A stretch of 14,067 nucleotides of DNA from an uncultured Slackia sp. (GCA_934646845.1 CAKUEV010000030.1:1-14067), one strand, 5' to 3'. Shown: positions 1 to 9,099, numbered from the stretch's first letter. Notes: generated from the letters alone by a model not told the origin. Program-made: numbers and translations.

Positions 1-222
1 GCCTTTGCCGGAACGGGCGTCCATCGAGCGATTTCCGCCCTTGCGATTCAGCTTCGTGCCGTCGAAGGTTGCCGATTCGTTTTCCGCGGGCGCATCGCCC
101 TTCGCGCCGCGGCCTTTCGACACGCGACGATCGTCGACCTTTCCCGGTCGAGCGCTCGGCTTGCGACGCTGAGCAGCAGCACCGCGCGCCGTAGATGAGT
201 TTTTGTGATTTCCGCTTTTCAT
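1..222 (-). CDS. N-terminal part of an unrecognised basic, disordered protein (runs off the left edge)
   Basis: The reverse strand from the ATG at 222-220 is open for 74 codons to the window edge. The product begins MKSGNHKNSSTARGAAAQRR and is rich in Lys, Arg, Gly, Ser and Ala with almost no hydrophobic residues, as in the flexible tails of RNA-binding proteins. In actinobacteria, RlmB/TrmH-type 23S rRNA methyltransferases often start with a tail like this, so that is one guess. No catalytic domain is inside the window, so the function is unknown. The ribosome site is weak (GGCAGG just before the ATG). The gene is divergent from the HNH-domain gene to its right. Confidence 0.5.
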   Translation of the reverse strand, partial: MKSGNHKNSSTARGAAAQRRKPSARPGKVDDRRVSKGRGAKGDAPAENESATFDGTKLNRKGGNRSMDARSGKG

Positions 223-294
223 GCCTGCCATTCTACTATGCGACGCCCGCACGCGGCACCGTCCGCTCGCGGCAACACGCCCCGTACACAGGCA

Positions 295-324
295 TTTTCG
301 CCGCACGCGCAACTCGCGTATAAT
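295..324 (+). promoter_or_regulatory. Probable promoter of the HNH-domain gene
   Basis: A perfect TATAAT lies at 319-324. A weak -35 candidate, TTTTCG, lies at 295-300, 18 bp upstream. Transcription would start near 331, giving an untranslated leader of about 50 nt before the ATG at 384. The -10 is strong and the -35 poor. Confidence 0.5.
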
Positions 325-372
325 TGGCGGCTGGAAAATCACGCCGCGTGACGGCGTTCAAAGGCCACCAAG

Positions 373-377
373 AAAGG
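373..377 (+). promoter_or_regulatory. Ribosome binding site that sets the start of the HNH-domain gene
   Basis: AAAGG lies six bases before the ATG at 384. The frame is open upstream to 324, but that earlier start coincides with the TATAAT box and would need transcription from further upstream. The start at 384 is therefore preferred. Confidence 0.7.
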
Positions 378-383
378 CCACCT

Positions 384-3002
384 ATGCCATCATTTTTCAA
401 AGACCTTCGCGAATTCTTATGGCTCTATCGCCAAGGATTCCGACCAACCGAATATCTTCGCAACTCCGACCGCATCTCGCTGCATGCCTGCGGATGGCGC
501 GCAAACGGAAGCGGACGCATGAAAACGGCCCGCGACGCCGTCGCCTACCTCGAAGGGTCGATGCCCGAGCAGTGGCGCCAGGTGTACTGCGGCCTCACGC
601 CGTTTCTCGTGTCGGATCGAGGCAACGTGCGCCTCATCGACGGCTCCGAGCCGCGCATGATGCTCGCGAACGGGCGCTACCAAATCGCCTACAAGCCCGA
701 AGAGCAGCACCCTTCGCGACGCGGCCGCCGCGGCGGCATGGCTCACAAGAAACGCGTGTACCGTTCGGTGCTCGTGGCCATGGCGTTCCTCGATTTCAAA
801 AAAGGCGATGCCGAACATGAAGTTCATCACGTTAATGGATACCGCACCGACGATCGCCTGGTAAACCTCATGGTGCTCACGCACGACGAGCACACGCGCA
901 TCCACAACATGGGACCCTGCGGCTTAACTGCGCCGCTCGACGATACCGTGCGCGAGGCCGGGCTTCTCGCAGAAGTGAAGCCCATGGGCGCAATGAAGCT
1001 GCGCCGCGTAAAGAAGAAGGCGCTCAAACGCGCGCTCGAAACGCCCAAGGTGGCCAAAAACGCGATTGCAGACGATAATGCGAATAGTAGCGAGACGCCC
1101 GACGCCTCGGAGATTTCGGGCGGCGAATCGCAGAAGCCGAACCGCGCGGAAATAATCCCCGTTGAAGCGCCTGCTGGCACGTTTACCTGCAATCCTCTGC
1201 CCGTACTTGACGAAACGGGCGTATTCGCCACGCCCGAAGCGCCTGAAATCCTCGCCATGAAGCGCGCGGAGGAAGCCCAGCGCGAAGCCGAGAGACGCGC
1301 CGCCGAAGAAAAAGCGGCGGCGGAAGCGGCCGAGCTGGCGGCGATTCCCGCACGTGGCAACCATAAGGCCGAAGAGAAATCGAGCCTTCAAATGGCTGCC
1401 GAAGAGGGCATGGCCGAAGTAGCTGAAAAAATCGACGCCGCGTGCGTACGTTCGGGAGCCCGTGCGCAGGAGACGATTAACGGAGAAGGCCCGACCAAAG
1501 CGGCCAAGCGACGCGCGAGCAAAAAGCGCGCCGAAGCCCGTCGAGCTGAGGAAAAAGCAGCCCGGCGCGAGGCCCAAAAGCAGATCGCGCGCGAAGAATC
1601 GCAGGTCGAAAGCGATGCTCTCGACGAGGCAAGCACAGAAGCCGAGTACGCGAACGAATGCCTCCAGGACGTCCTCATCGCGACAGAGGGCGAAATCGCG
1701 ACTGAAGAAGGCGCCGTCGCAGAATGCGAAGTCGTTATCGAAGAAGTCGACATCACCGCAGAGGGCGAAGCCGGCTTCGACGAAGCCTCCATCGTCGAAG
1801 CATTGGCGGAAGCGGAGGTTTCCGATCAGATTGAACCTTCTGACCAGAGTGTGTCTTTTTGCCAGAGTATGCCATCTGAACAGGGCGTTTCTTCGGAGTT
1901 GTGCGCCTCTTCCGATGAGATTGTCCCCGAAAAGCAGGCATCTCCCTCAAAACAGGTTCCCCTTTCGGAACAGGCTTCCCCTTCAAAGGGAGCCGATTCT
2001 CCAAAGGAGGCCGCCTCTCCAAAGGGAGACATTCCTTCAGAACCGGTCGACCCTTCGAAGCAACCCATTCCTTCGGATCAGGCCGACCCCTCAGAACAAG
2101 CCTCCTCTTCAAGGCAGTCCTCTTCTTCAAGACGGACCCCTTCTTCGAAGCAATCCTCTTCTTCGGGCCAGGACGACCAGGAATCTGTCAAATGCTCGCA
2201 GCATTTGACAGATTCAGCCTCCGCAAAGAAAAACGAGCAAGCGATTGTCACCACGCAATGTAATCCGTCGCAACAAAACGCACCATCGAGGCAAGCCGAG
2301 CAAAAATCTGTTAAACGCTGCGAGCATTCAACAGATTCGAAGCGCGATACGGCAGAGATCGATTGGGCTGCCGCGCGCGAAGCCCTTGCGCACGAGACCA
2401 AGGCGTACCTGAAAGCGGCGCGCAAGCTTTCTCGCAAAGACGATGCCAGCAGCAAGCAGTTCGCTTCCGCTGCAAAACCGGTGTACAAGGCGTTCAAGCC
2501 CTTCCTCACCTGCTCCGACGAAGTGTGCGCTTTCGACGCATGCCTTGTCTGCATTCGCCTCATCGCGCAAGATGCGCAAACCCGCGCACAACACGGACAA
2601 CCGGAGTTGCCGCAAACAACGCATTCGTTGCTCGGCAATTTCCAAAAGCTTATGAAGGCTTCTGTGCGCAAGCTCATTCGCGACGACGAAATCGTTGCCG
2701 CGTGCACCGAAGAACTGCTGCGCGAAGAAGCGGCCAAGCCGGTTTACAAATCGCTTCCAAATAGCCCATTGAAGCAAAGCCTTGATATCATCAACTCGAA
2801 GAAACCGAAGGAAGCGGCCGAGCTGCCTGAGGCGCCTCAGGCCAAACCCGAAGAAAACACGGCAACGGAAGGCAAGGTTTCCGAGGGCAAGCGTCGCCGA
2901 AGGAGGCGTCGCAAGAAAGAACCCGCCGAAAACAAGGGGTCCGAAAAGCAAAGCCGAAACGCTGAAGCCGAAGGAGACGCCAAAGCAGAAGCAACCCAGT
3001 AA
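384..3002 (+). CDS. HNH-nuclease-like domain protein with long low-complexity linker and C-terminal helical domain (872 aa)
   Basis: Residues about 60-175 resemble the NUMOD4/HNH layout of homing-type endonucleases: FLVSDRGNVRLIDG, then RVYRSVLVAMAFL, then HHVNGYRTDDRLVNL followed by LTHDEHTRIH. Candidate metal and catalytic residues are H148/H149, N151, N161, H167, H170 and H174, so nuclease chemistry is plausible but unproven. Residues about 175-479 are Ala/Glu/Lys/Arg-rich and likely coiled coil or disordered. Residues 480-599 are 20 hexapeptides of the type S-x-Q-x-x-P. Residues 600-611 and 641-652 are encoded by two 35-bp palindromes. Residues about 655-802 look like a separate predicted helical domain that I do not recognise, with several Cys (CSDEVCAFDACLVC). 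Arg837-Arg843 form a basic tail that probably binds nucleic acid. No signal peptide is seen. The stop lies 21 bp before the holin-family gene, so the two are probably cotranscribed. The role is unknown: a domesticated HNH protein or an RNA/DNA-associated factor are both possible. Confidence 0.8.
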   Translation: MPSFFKDLREFLWLYRQGFRPTEYLRNSDRISLHACGWRANGSGRMKTARDAVAYLEGSMPEQWRQVYCGLTPFLVSDRGNVRLIDGSEPRMMLANGRYQIAYKPEEQHPSRRGRRGGMAHKKRVYRSVLVAMAFLDFKKGDAEHEVHHVNGYRTDDRLVNLMVLTHDEHTRIHNMGPCGLTAPLDDTVREAGLLAEVKPMGAMKLRRVKKKALKRALETPKVAKNAIADDNANSSETPDASEISGGESQKPNRAEIIPVEAPAGTFTCNPLPVLDETGVFATPEAPEILAMKRAEEAQREAERRAAEEKAAAEAAELAAIPARGNHKAEEKSSLQMAAEEGMAEVAEKIDAACVRSGARAQETINGEGPTKAAKRRASKKRAEARRAEEKAARREAQKQIAREESQVESDALDEASTEAEYANECLQDVLIATEGEIATEEGAVAECEVVIEEVDITAEGEAGFDEASIVEALAEAEVSDQIEPSDQSVSFCQSMPSEQGVSSELCASSDEIVPEKQASPSKQVPLSEQASPSKGADSPKEAASPKGDIPSEPVDPSKQPIPSDQADPSEQASSSRQSSSSRRTPSSKQSSSSGQDDQESVKCSQHLTDSASAKKNEQAIVTTQCNPSQQNAPSRQAEQKSVKRCEHSTDSKRDTAEIDWAAAREALAHETKAYLKAARKLSRKDDASSKQFASAAKPVYKAFKPFLTCSDEVCAFDACLVCIRLIAQDAQTRAQHGQPELPQTTHSLLGNFQKLMKASVRKLIRDDEIVAACTEELLREEAAKPVYKSLPNSPLKQSLDIINSKKPKEAAELPEAPQAKPEENTATEGKVSEGKRRRRRRRKKEPAENKGSEKQSRNAEAEGDAKAEATQ
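1821..2180 (+). repeat. 18-bp tandem repeat array (20 degenerate units) coding for hexapeptides
   Basis: Twenty consecutive 18-base units keep the reading frame and encode hexapeptides such as SDQIEP, SEQASP, SKQPIP, SDQADP and SEQASS. Units have diverged in sequence but keep a period of exactly 18 bases. Later units become Ser-rich (SRQSSS, SKQSSS). The array looks like an old slippage expansion that is maintained as a flexible linker. Confidence 0.85.
2181..2215. repeat. 35-bp perfect palindromic element, copy 1, inside the HNH-domain gene
   Basis: Perfect 16-base arms (GAATCTGTCAAATGCT and its reverse complement) flank a three-base centre, CGC. The element sits in frame and encodes ESVKCSQHLTDS. 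It directly follows the 18-bp array. In RNA it would form a 16-bp stem with a three-base loop inside the coding sequence. Confidence 0.9.
2304..2338. repeat. 35-bp palindromic element, copy 2 (diverged)
   Basis: This copy has the same length and reading frame as the one 123 bp upstream and differs at 8 of 35 positions. It encodes KSVKRCEHSTDS. The arms retain most pairing but now hold mismatches, so the peptide pattern S-V-K-x-x-x-H-x-T-D-S is kept better than the DNA palindrome. Confidence 0.8.
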
Positions 3003-3023
3003 GACTCGCAGAAAGGCATCATC

Positions 3024-3386
3024 ATGAAGTTCATCGTTCGTTGGCTCATTACCGCCCTTGCCGTTGCGTTTACCGTTTGGCTCGTTCCTGGCATTGGGTT
3101 TGCCACGACAGGCAATTCCGTCATCGACGTCGTGGCGTTCGCAATTGTGCTTGCCCTGCTCAATATGGCCGTGAAGCCCATTCTCCAAGCGCTGAGCCTG
3201 CCTATCACGGTGCTCACGTTCGGCCTGTTTTACCTGGTCGTGAATACGGCAATGCTGTATTTGGCATCGGGCATCTCGGGCGGGCTGTTCGGCGTTGATT
3301 TCTATATCGCGTCATTCGGCAGCGCATTCATCGCGAGCATCGTGATTAGCATCGCAAGCTCGGTCTTGAGCTCCATCATCGAATAG
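3024..3386 (+). CDS. Phage holin family (YvlD-like) small membrane protein
   Basis: This 120-residue protein is almost entirely hydrophobic, with four predicted membrane helices at roughly residues 4-27, 32-52, 56-81 and 92-117. It shows the family-typical stretch ALLNMAVKPILQALSLPITV, where a short polar link holding NxxxKPIL precedes the LPITxLTxGLFxLVxN helix. This matches the PF04020 (Phage_holin_4_2) family. Despite the name, the family is widespread on bacterial chromosomes and mostly of unknown role; a lysis function should not be assumed. AGAAAGG lies seven bases before the ATG. The gene follows the HNH-domain gene by 21 bp with no terminator between them, and a strong terminator comes about 110 bp after its stop. 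Confidence 0.85.
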   Translation: MKFIVRWLITALAVAFTVWLVPGIGFATTGNSVIDVVAFAIVLALLNMAVKPILQALSLPITVLTFGLFYLVVNTAMLYLASGISGGLFGVDFYIASFGSAFIASIVISIASSVLSSIIE

Positions 3387-3494
3387 AACGGAAAGCGTGG
3401 CAATTCCTCAAAGCGCCGCAAGCTCGACAAAGCACGCCCCTGCGCAACGCCAGCGCATCAAAACGCCAACCTGGCGAGGGGCGTCACCGCAAAC

Positions 3495-3524
3495 AAAAAA
3501 AGGAGCCTTTCGGCTCCTTTTTTA
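3495..3524. terminator. Bidirectional rho-independent terminator
   Basis: GGAGCC (3502-3507) and GGCTCC (3512-3517) pair around a TTTC loop, flanked by an A-tract on the left and six T on the right. It can end the rightward holin-family transcript and, read on the other strand, the leftward ilv transcript, whose last stop codon is at 3538-3540. Confidence 0.92.
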
Positions 3525-3537
3525 ATGCGCGTCGTTC

Positions 3538-4662
<1,125 letters not shown>

Positions 4663-4742
4663 TCAGGACTGTTTGAGCACGCTGCACGTTCCTCCGCGTG
4701 CCAAACCCGGCTGGACAGACCGATTGTCGAAGAATGACTTGG

Positions 4743-5225
4743 CTAGTCCTTCGAATTCCTCGACATGGCGATTTTGCCGGTTCGAACGAGCTGCTTCAGA
4801 CCGTAGGCTCGGAAGAGGTCCTCCATCGCCTCGAGCTTGCTTTCGTCGCCCGTCGCCTCGATCGTGAGCGAATTTTTACCCACATCCACGATATTGGCTC
4901 GGAAGACGTTCGCGATCTCGATAATCTCGTGACGGCGATCGGCCGGCGCGCTCACCTTGAACAATGCCAGCTCGCGCTCAATAGCGTCTTCGTCGGTGAG
5001 GTCGGTGATCTTGTACACGCTCACCAGTTTGTGCAGCTGCTTGGTGATTTGTTCATAGCCAACCTCGTCGGCGTTCACGATTGCCGTAAGGCGGCTCATC
5101 GTGGGATCTTCGGTAGGGGCAACGGTAAGCGATTCAATGTTGAAGCCACGGCGTGAAATCATGCCGGTCACGCGCGAGAGCACGCCCGACTTGTTTTCGA
5201 CCAATACGGAAAGGATGTGCTTCAT
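4743..5225 (-). CDS. ilvN: Acetolactate synthase regulatory (small) subunit
   Basis: The 160-residue protein begins [19 protein letters not shown], the standard start of the IlvN/IlvH ACT domain that binds the feedback inhibitor valine. The first ACT domain covers about residues 2-75, with MISRRGFNIESLTV in the expected place. The C-terminal domain, about 80-155, contains ERELALFKV and a conserved SLTIEATGD stretch. It binds and activates the catalytic subunit encoded just upstream. Its ATG shares one base with the ilvB stop (TAATG), and GGAGG lies before it inside the end of ilvB. This arrangement suggests coupled translation at matched amounts. Confidence 0.96.
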   Translation of the reverse strand: MKHILSVLVENKSGVLSRVTGMISRRGFNIESLTVAPTEDPTMSRLTAIVNADEVGYEQITKQLHKLVSVYKITDLTDEDAIERELALFKVSAPADRRHEIIEIANVFRANIVDVGKNSLTIEATGDESKLEAMEDLFRAYGLKQLVRTGKIAMSRNSKD

Positions 5226-7087
5226 TATTCCTCGCCCTCCTTTTCGTCCTTCTTGCCGACGCCTTTGCCGTTCACGCGAACAGCGCCGAGCGTAACGTCG
5301 ATCGCGCCAATCACGTTGTCGAGCGCAGCGCCTGGCGCAACCATGGGATACACGTTCTGATCAGGCGAAATGGCAACGTCGAGCAGATACGGCTTATCGC
5401 TCGCAAGCATGCGCGCAATCGCGGGAGCCACCTCTTCGGGCTTCTCGATGCGCTCGCCTTCCCAACCGTATGCGTCGGCGAGCTTCACGAAGTCGGGCAC
5501 CGGGTCGAGAATCGTGGACGAATAGCGCTCGTGATAGAACAGCTTCTGCCACTGATGCACCATGCCCAGCGCGCGATTGTCGAGCAGGAACACCTTCACG
5601 GCGGCGTTGTTGATGGCCGCGGTCGCCATTTCCTGGCTGTTCATCTGGAACGAGCCGTCGCCCGCAACGCACACGACCTGCTTGTCGGGGCAGCCGAACT
5701 TGGCGCCGATAGCCGCGGGGAAACCGAAGCCCATGGTGCCCAAGCCGCCGCTCGAAAGGAACGAGCGCGCATGCTCGCGGCCAATGTGCTGGTGGGCCCA
5801 CATCTGATGCTGGCCAACTTCGGTCGTCACGATGGAGTTATCGGGATCGAGCTGCTTGGAGAGTTCGTCGAGCGCAACCTCGGGAACGATCTGGTTCGGG
5901 TAATCGTTGAACTGGTCGTCGTAATACGGCCAGCGCTCACGCCATTCATTCACCGTTTCGACCCATTCGGCATCGATGGGCTCAGCGCCCGATTTTTCGA
6001 GCTGAGCCACGATGCCGCCCAGAATGCCCTGGGCGTCGCCGACGATAGGCACGTTCGCCTCGCGAATCTTGCCAATTTCGGCCGGGTCGATATCGATATG
6101 GATGACCTTGGCGTTCGGCGCGAATTCATCGAGTTTGCCGGTCACACGATCGCTGAAGCGGGCGCCGGCGGCAATGATGAGGTCGCATTCCGTCATGGCC
6201 ATGTTGGCGTACTTGGAGCCATGCATGCCCACGGGGCCCAAGCTCAACGGATGCGAGCTGGGGAAACAACCTTTGCCGAGCAGCGTGGTAACCACGGGGA
6301 TCTGCATAGCTTCCGCGAGCGCCTTCAATTCCTGGCACGCGTGGGAGCTCACGATGCCGCCGCCTGCGTAGAGCAGCGGACGCTTCGAAGTCTCAATGAG
6401 CGCGGTCGCCTGCTTGATTTGCTTGGCGTTGCCCTTGTACGTGGGGCGGTAGCTGGGGATGTTCACGCTATCGGGATAGTGGAACACCATTTCGGCACCC
6501 TGCAAATCGCTCGGAATATCGATGAGCACGGGACCCGGACGGCCGGTCGAAGCAATGTAGAACGCCTCGCGGAACGTTTCGGTAAGGTCGTCGGTCGACT
6601 GCAGAAGGAAGCTGTGCTTCACGATAGGCATGGTGATGCCCACGATATCGGATTCCTGGAACGAGTCGGTGCCGATGACGCCGCGCGTGACCTGGCCCGT
6701 GATAACCACCATGGGAATGGAATCCATGTATGCGGTCGCGATGCCCGTCACCGTGTTCGTGGCGCCCGGGCCGCTCGTTACCAGCACAACGCCAACCTTG
6801 CCCGTGGCGCGCGCGTAACCGTCGGCCATGTGCGTGGCGCCCTGCTCGTGGCGGGCGAGCACATGGTGCAGCTTCTTGCTGTCGTACAGCGCATCGTAAA
6901 TTTTGATGGCCTGGCCACCGGGATAACCGAACACGGTGTCGACGCCTTCGGCCTCAAGCGAAGCAATAATCGCCTGGGCGCCCGTCATCGTTTTGCCCTC
7001 GTGCTCGGTATGGCTGCCGGGTCCAAGCGGCTTGCCTTCAATGGCGAGCTGCTTTTGAGCCAGCTTGTCAGTCAAGGTGTTCATCAT
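5225..7087 (-). CDS. ilvB: Acetolactate synthase catalytic (large) subunit
   Basis: This is a thiamine-diphosphate enzyme that condenses two pyruvates to acetolactate, or pyruvate with 2-oxobutyrate, in the first common step of branched-chain synthesis. The 620-residue protein has the three expected parts: a pyrimidine-binding domain with catalytic E81 in [19 protein letters not shown], a central FAD-binding domain, and a ThDP-binding domain with G476-D-G and N493-N494 of the GDG...NN motif. About 33 residues precede the usual start of homology (MTGAQAII, M34); they are polar and of unknown use. The ATG at 7087-7085 overlaps the ilvD stop in ATGA, and an AGGGAG site lies about ten bases upstream. 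A second ATG follows immediately and cannot be excluded as the start. Confidence 0.97.
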   Translation of the reverse strand: MMNTLTDKLAQKQLAIEGKPLGPGSHTEHEGKTMTGAQAIIASLEAEGVDTVFGYPGGQAIKIYDALYDSKKLHHVLARHEQGATHMADGYARATGKVGVVLVTSGPGATNTVTGIATAYMDSIPMVVITGQVTRGVIGTDSFQESDIVGITMPIVKHSFLLQSTDDLTETFREAFYIASTGRPGPVLIDIPSDLQGAEMVFHYPDSVNIPSYRPTYKGNAKQIKQATALIETSKRPLLYAGGGIVSSHACQELKALAEAMQIPVVTTLLGKGCFPSSHPLSLGPVGMHGSKYANMAMTECDLIIAAGARFSDRVTGKLDEFAPNAKVIHIDIDPAEIGKIREANVPIVGDAQGILGGIVAQLEKSGAEPIDAEWVETVNEWRERWPYYDDQFNDYPNQIVPEVALDELSKQLDPDNSIVTTEVGQHQMWAHQHIGREHARSFLSSGGLGTMGFGFPAAIGAKFGCPDKQVVCVAGDGSFQMNSQEMATAAINNAAVKVFLLDNRALGMVHQWQKLFYHERYSSTILDPVPDFVKLADAYGWEGERIEKPEEVAPAIARMLASDKPYLLDVAISPDQNVYPMVAPGAALDNVIGAIDVTLGAVRVNGKGVGKKDEKEGEE

Positions 7088-8760
7088 GAGACATACGCTC
7101 CCTTGTCGGCGCTTGAAACGAGTTTCGCGTACTTGGCAAGCACGCCGTGATTATGCTTGGGCGCAGGTGCCACAAAAGCGGCGCGGCGAGCAGCGAGTTC
7201 CTCGTCGCTTACATGCAGCTCGAGCTTGCCGCCTTCAATATCAACGGTGACCTGATCGCCGTCTTCAATAAGGGCGATGGGGCCGCCAGCTGCAGCTTCG
7301 GGGCTCACATGGCCAACGCAGGGGCCCTTCGAGGCGCCAGAGAAGCGGCCGTCAGTCAGAAGCGCAACGCTCTTGGACAGGCCCATGCCAACAATGGCGC
7401 TCGTGGGCGTGAGCATTTCGCGCATGCCCGGACCACCCTTCGGGCCCTCGTAGCGAATAACGACCACGTCGCCGGGCTTGATTTCGCCAGCGAAAATCGC
7501 CTCGCAGGCCTCTTCCTCGCTGTTGAAGCAACGGGCGGGGCCGGTATGCGTGAGCATGCTGGGGTCGACGGCGCTCTTCTTCACGATGCCACCATCAGGG
7601 GCGATGTTGCCATGGAGCACGCGCAGGGCGCCCACCTTGGAGAACGGGTTGTCATGCTTGCGGCACACCTCGCCGTCGGCCGGCTTGGTGCAGTTGGCGA
7701 TGTACTCGGGAAGCGGGCCCATGCAGGTAATCGCGCTTTCGTCGAGCAGGCCCAGCTCGTTGAGCTCATGCATGACAACCGGCACGCCGCCCACGGCATA
7801 CAGGTCGATAAGCGGGCGCGGGCCAGAAGGCTGCAGCTTCACCAAGTGCGGAGTGCGGGCGCTTGCCGCGTCCCAGTCGTCCATGGTGATGGGGTGGCCG
7901 GCCGCCATGGCGATGGCGGTCAGGTGCAGCACCGTGTTGGTGGAGCCGCCAAACGCCATATCGCATTCCATGGCGTTGTGAATTGCCGCCTCAGAGATGA
8001 TGTCTTTGATGCAAATGCCCTTTTCGAGCAGCTCCATGACCTTCATGCCTGCATGCTTTGCCAGACGCAGGCGCTCGGAGTACACAGCGGGGATGGTGCC
8101 GTTGCCGGGAAGCGCGATGCCCAAAGCCTCGCACAGGCAGTTCATTGAATTCGCGGTGAACATGCCCGAGCAGCTGCCGCACGTGGGGCATGCGGTGTCT
8201 TCGTAGTACTTGAGCTGTTCTTCGATCATCGTGCCGGCGCTCACCTGGCCCGCTCCGTCGAACAAGGTGTTCAGGTCGGTCGTGGGGCCGCAGTTGCAAC
8301 CAGCTTCATGGCCGGGGAGCATGGGGCCGCCGGAAACGAACACCGTGGGGATGTTCACGCGCAGGGCGCCGAGCACCATGCCGGGAACGATTTTGTCGCA
8401 GTTGGGAATGCATATGGCAGCATCGAATTGATGGCCCTGAACAGCGCATTCGAAGCTGTCGGCGATGGCCTCGCGGGAAACGAGCGAGTAATGCATGCCA
8501 TCGTGGTTCATGGCAATGCCGTCGCACACGCCGATGGTGGAAATCTCGAACGGAACGCCGCCGGCCATATAAATGCCAGCCTTCACGGCTTCGCAGATTT
8601 TATCGAGGTTATTGTGACCCGGAATAATGTCGTTGCGGGAATTGAACACCGCGACGAGGGGCTTCTTCATTTCTTCATCGGTAAGGCCGTCGGCCTTCAG
8701 CAGGCTGCGGTGGGGAGCACGCGCCACGCCAACTTTAACGGCATCGCTACGAAGTTGCAT
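7084..8760 (-). CDS. ilvD: Dihydroxy-acid dehydratase
   Basis: This iron-sulphur enzyme dehydrates 2,3-dihydroxy acids to the 2-oxo acid precursors of valine and isoleucine. The 558-residue length is normal. Likely cluster ligands are C121 in NCDKIVPGM and C194/C197 in [17 protein letters not shown]79 in CDGIAM lies nearby. Where some IlvD proteins have Pro-Cys-Asn this one has P47-G48-H49, as in the E. coli and Bacillus type, which suggests an oxygen-sensitive [4Fe-4S] rather than a [2Fe-2S] form. TDGRFSGAS near the C-terminus is the conserved catalytic region. It is the first gene of the operon, downstream of a long structured leader, and two AAGGAA sites precede the ATG. Confidence 0.97.
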   Translation of the reverse strand: MQLRSDAVKVGVARAPHRSLLKADGLTDEEMKKPLVAVFNSRNDIIPGHNNLDKICEAVKAGIYMAGGVPFEISTIGVCDGIAMNHDGMHYSLVSREAIADSFECAVQGHQFDAAICIPNCDKIVPGMVLGALRVNIPTVFVSGGPMLPGHEAGCNCGPTTDLNTLFDGAGQVSAGTMIEEQLKYYEDTACPTCGSCSGMFTANSMNCLCEALGIALPGNGTIPAVYSERLRLAKHAGMKVMELLEKGICIKDIISEAAIHNAMECDMAFGGSTNTVLHLTAIAMAAGHPITMDDWDAASARTPHLVKLQPSGPRPLIDLYAVGGVPVVMHELNELGLLDESAITCMGPLPEYIANCTKPADGEVCRKHDNPFSKVGALRVLHGNIAPDGGIVKKSAVDPSMLTHTGPARCFNSEEEACEAIFAGEIKPGDVVVIRYEGPKGGPGMREMLTPTSAIVGMGLSKSVALLTDGRFSGASKGPCVGHVSPEAAAGGPIALIEDGDQVTVDIEGGKLELHVSDEELAARRAAFVAPAPKHNHGVLAKYAKLVSSADKGAYVS

Positions 8761-8773
8761 CGTTTCTTCCTTC

Positions 8774-8804
8774 TTCCTTCAAGCGTTATCGCTAGCCCAA
8801 GGAA
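8774..8804 (-). promoter_or_regulatory. Hairpin able to mask the ilvD ribosome binding site
   Basis: On the reverse strand TTCCTT (8804-8799) can pair with AAGGAA (8779-8774), with an inner AGCG-ATAA-CGCT stem. TTCCTT could equally pair with the second AAGGAAG (8772-8766), which lies five bases before the ATG. This is the layout expected if translation of ilvD is switched by the leader RNA. Confidence 0.5.
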
Positions 8805-8875
8805 TGCGGTCGACGAAGACACTTCGCTCTCGATGCCTTATCACGGAAGGCGCCGGCGTTGCATACTGACGGTGG

Positions 8876-9012
8876 CGCGCGGTGGGTGTTCCGCGTTGAC
8901 CAGCTGCGTTCAGCTTCGCTGCTCGAGGGAGTTTTCGGAGCCGTCCACCGCAGGTTCTCAGCACGCCTGCTTGCTGTGGGATGGATTCGTTCCTACTCGC
9001 CCTGTCGTCGCA
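8876..9012 (-). promoter_or_regulatory. T-box-like tRNA-sensing leader upstream of ilvDBNC
   Basis: Read on the reverse strand, the leader shows T-box stem I hallmarks in order. TGC-GACGAC-AGGG near 9012 can pair with CCCT-CGA-GCA as a k-turn-like base. GAGTA (8998-8994) lies opposite GAA, as in the loop E of the specifier domain. An AGCAA bulge sits below GCAGG/CCTGC (8970-8966 with 8954-8950), closing a distal loop with GTGCTGAGA. The loop after GAA reads AAACTCC, so the specifier could be CTC (Leu), although AAC or ACT are possible in other registers. Further on, TGGTCAA can be the seven-base bulge before a CGCGG/CCGCG helix; TGGT would pair with the ACCA end of Leu, Ile or Val tRNA. The match to the consensus T-box sequence is imperfect, and no T-tract terminator follows, so control is probably translational. 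Confidence 0.55.
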
Positions 9013-9029
9013 TTTATTGAGTGACGTTG

Positions 9030-9057
9030 ATTATACGGAGCGCACGGCTAAGCGCAA
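9030..9057 (-). promoter_or_regulatory. Promoter of the ilvDBNC operon
   Basis: On the reverse strand TTGCGC (9057-9052) and a perfect TATAAT (9035-9030) are 16 bp apart. Transcription would start near 9023, giving a leader of about 260 nt before ilvD. A leader that long fits control by RNA structure. Confidence 0.75.
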
Positions 9058-9062
9058 GGGGC

Positions 9063-9099
9063 TATCGCGCTTTAATGCGATAAAGTGAACGAATTTCAC
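9063..9099. promoter_or_regulatory. Two operator-like dyads between ilv and the LanC-like gene
   Basis: TATCGC (9063-9068) mirrors GCGATA (9077-9082), and GTGAA (9085-9089) mirrors TTCAC (9095-9099) with five bases between. Both lie just upstream of the ilv promoter in the divergent intergenic region, a usual place for a regulator. No regulator is identified, and short dyads can arise by chance. Confidence 0.35.

Noticed and set aside
1462..2208. A second rightward frame inside the HNH-domain gene
   Set aside because: The Arg/Ser/Pro-rich product reflects the repeat array read in another frame; it has no ribosome site.
3024..3386. A prophage or lysis cassette suggested by the holin-family gene
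   Set aside because: No endolysin, phage structural gene, integrase or attachment site lies nearby, and this family is common on non-phage chromosomes.
5153..7150. A 665-codon rightward open frame opposite ilvB
   Set aside because: It is the antisense shadow of ilvB and neighbours; the protein is His/Arg/Ala-rich with no domain, and the reverse strand has all acetolactate synthase motifs.
8876..8900. A T-box-like string on the forward strand (GGTGGGTGTTCCGCG)
   Set aside because: No rightward gene begins within a suitable distance, and all stem I hallmarks lie on the reverse strand. It is the complement of the leader's helix.
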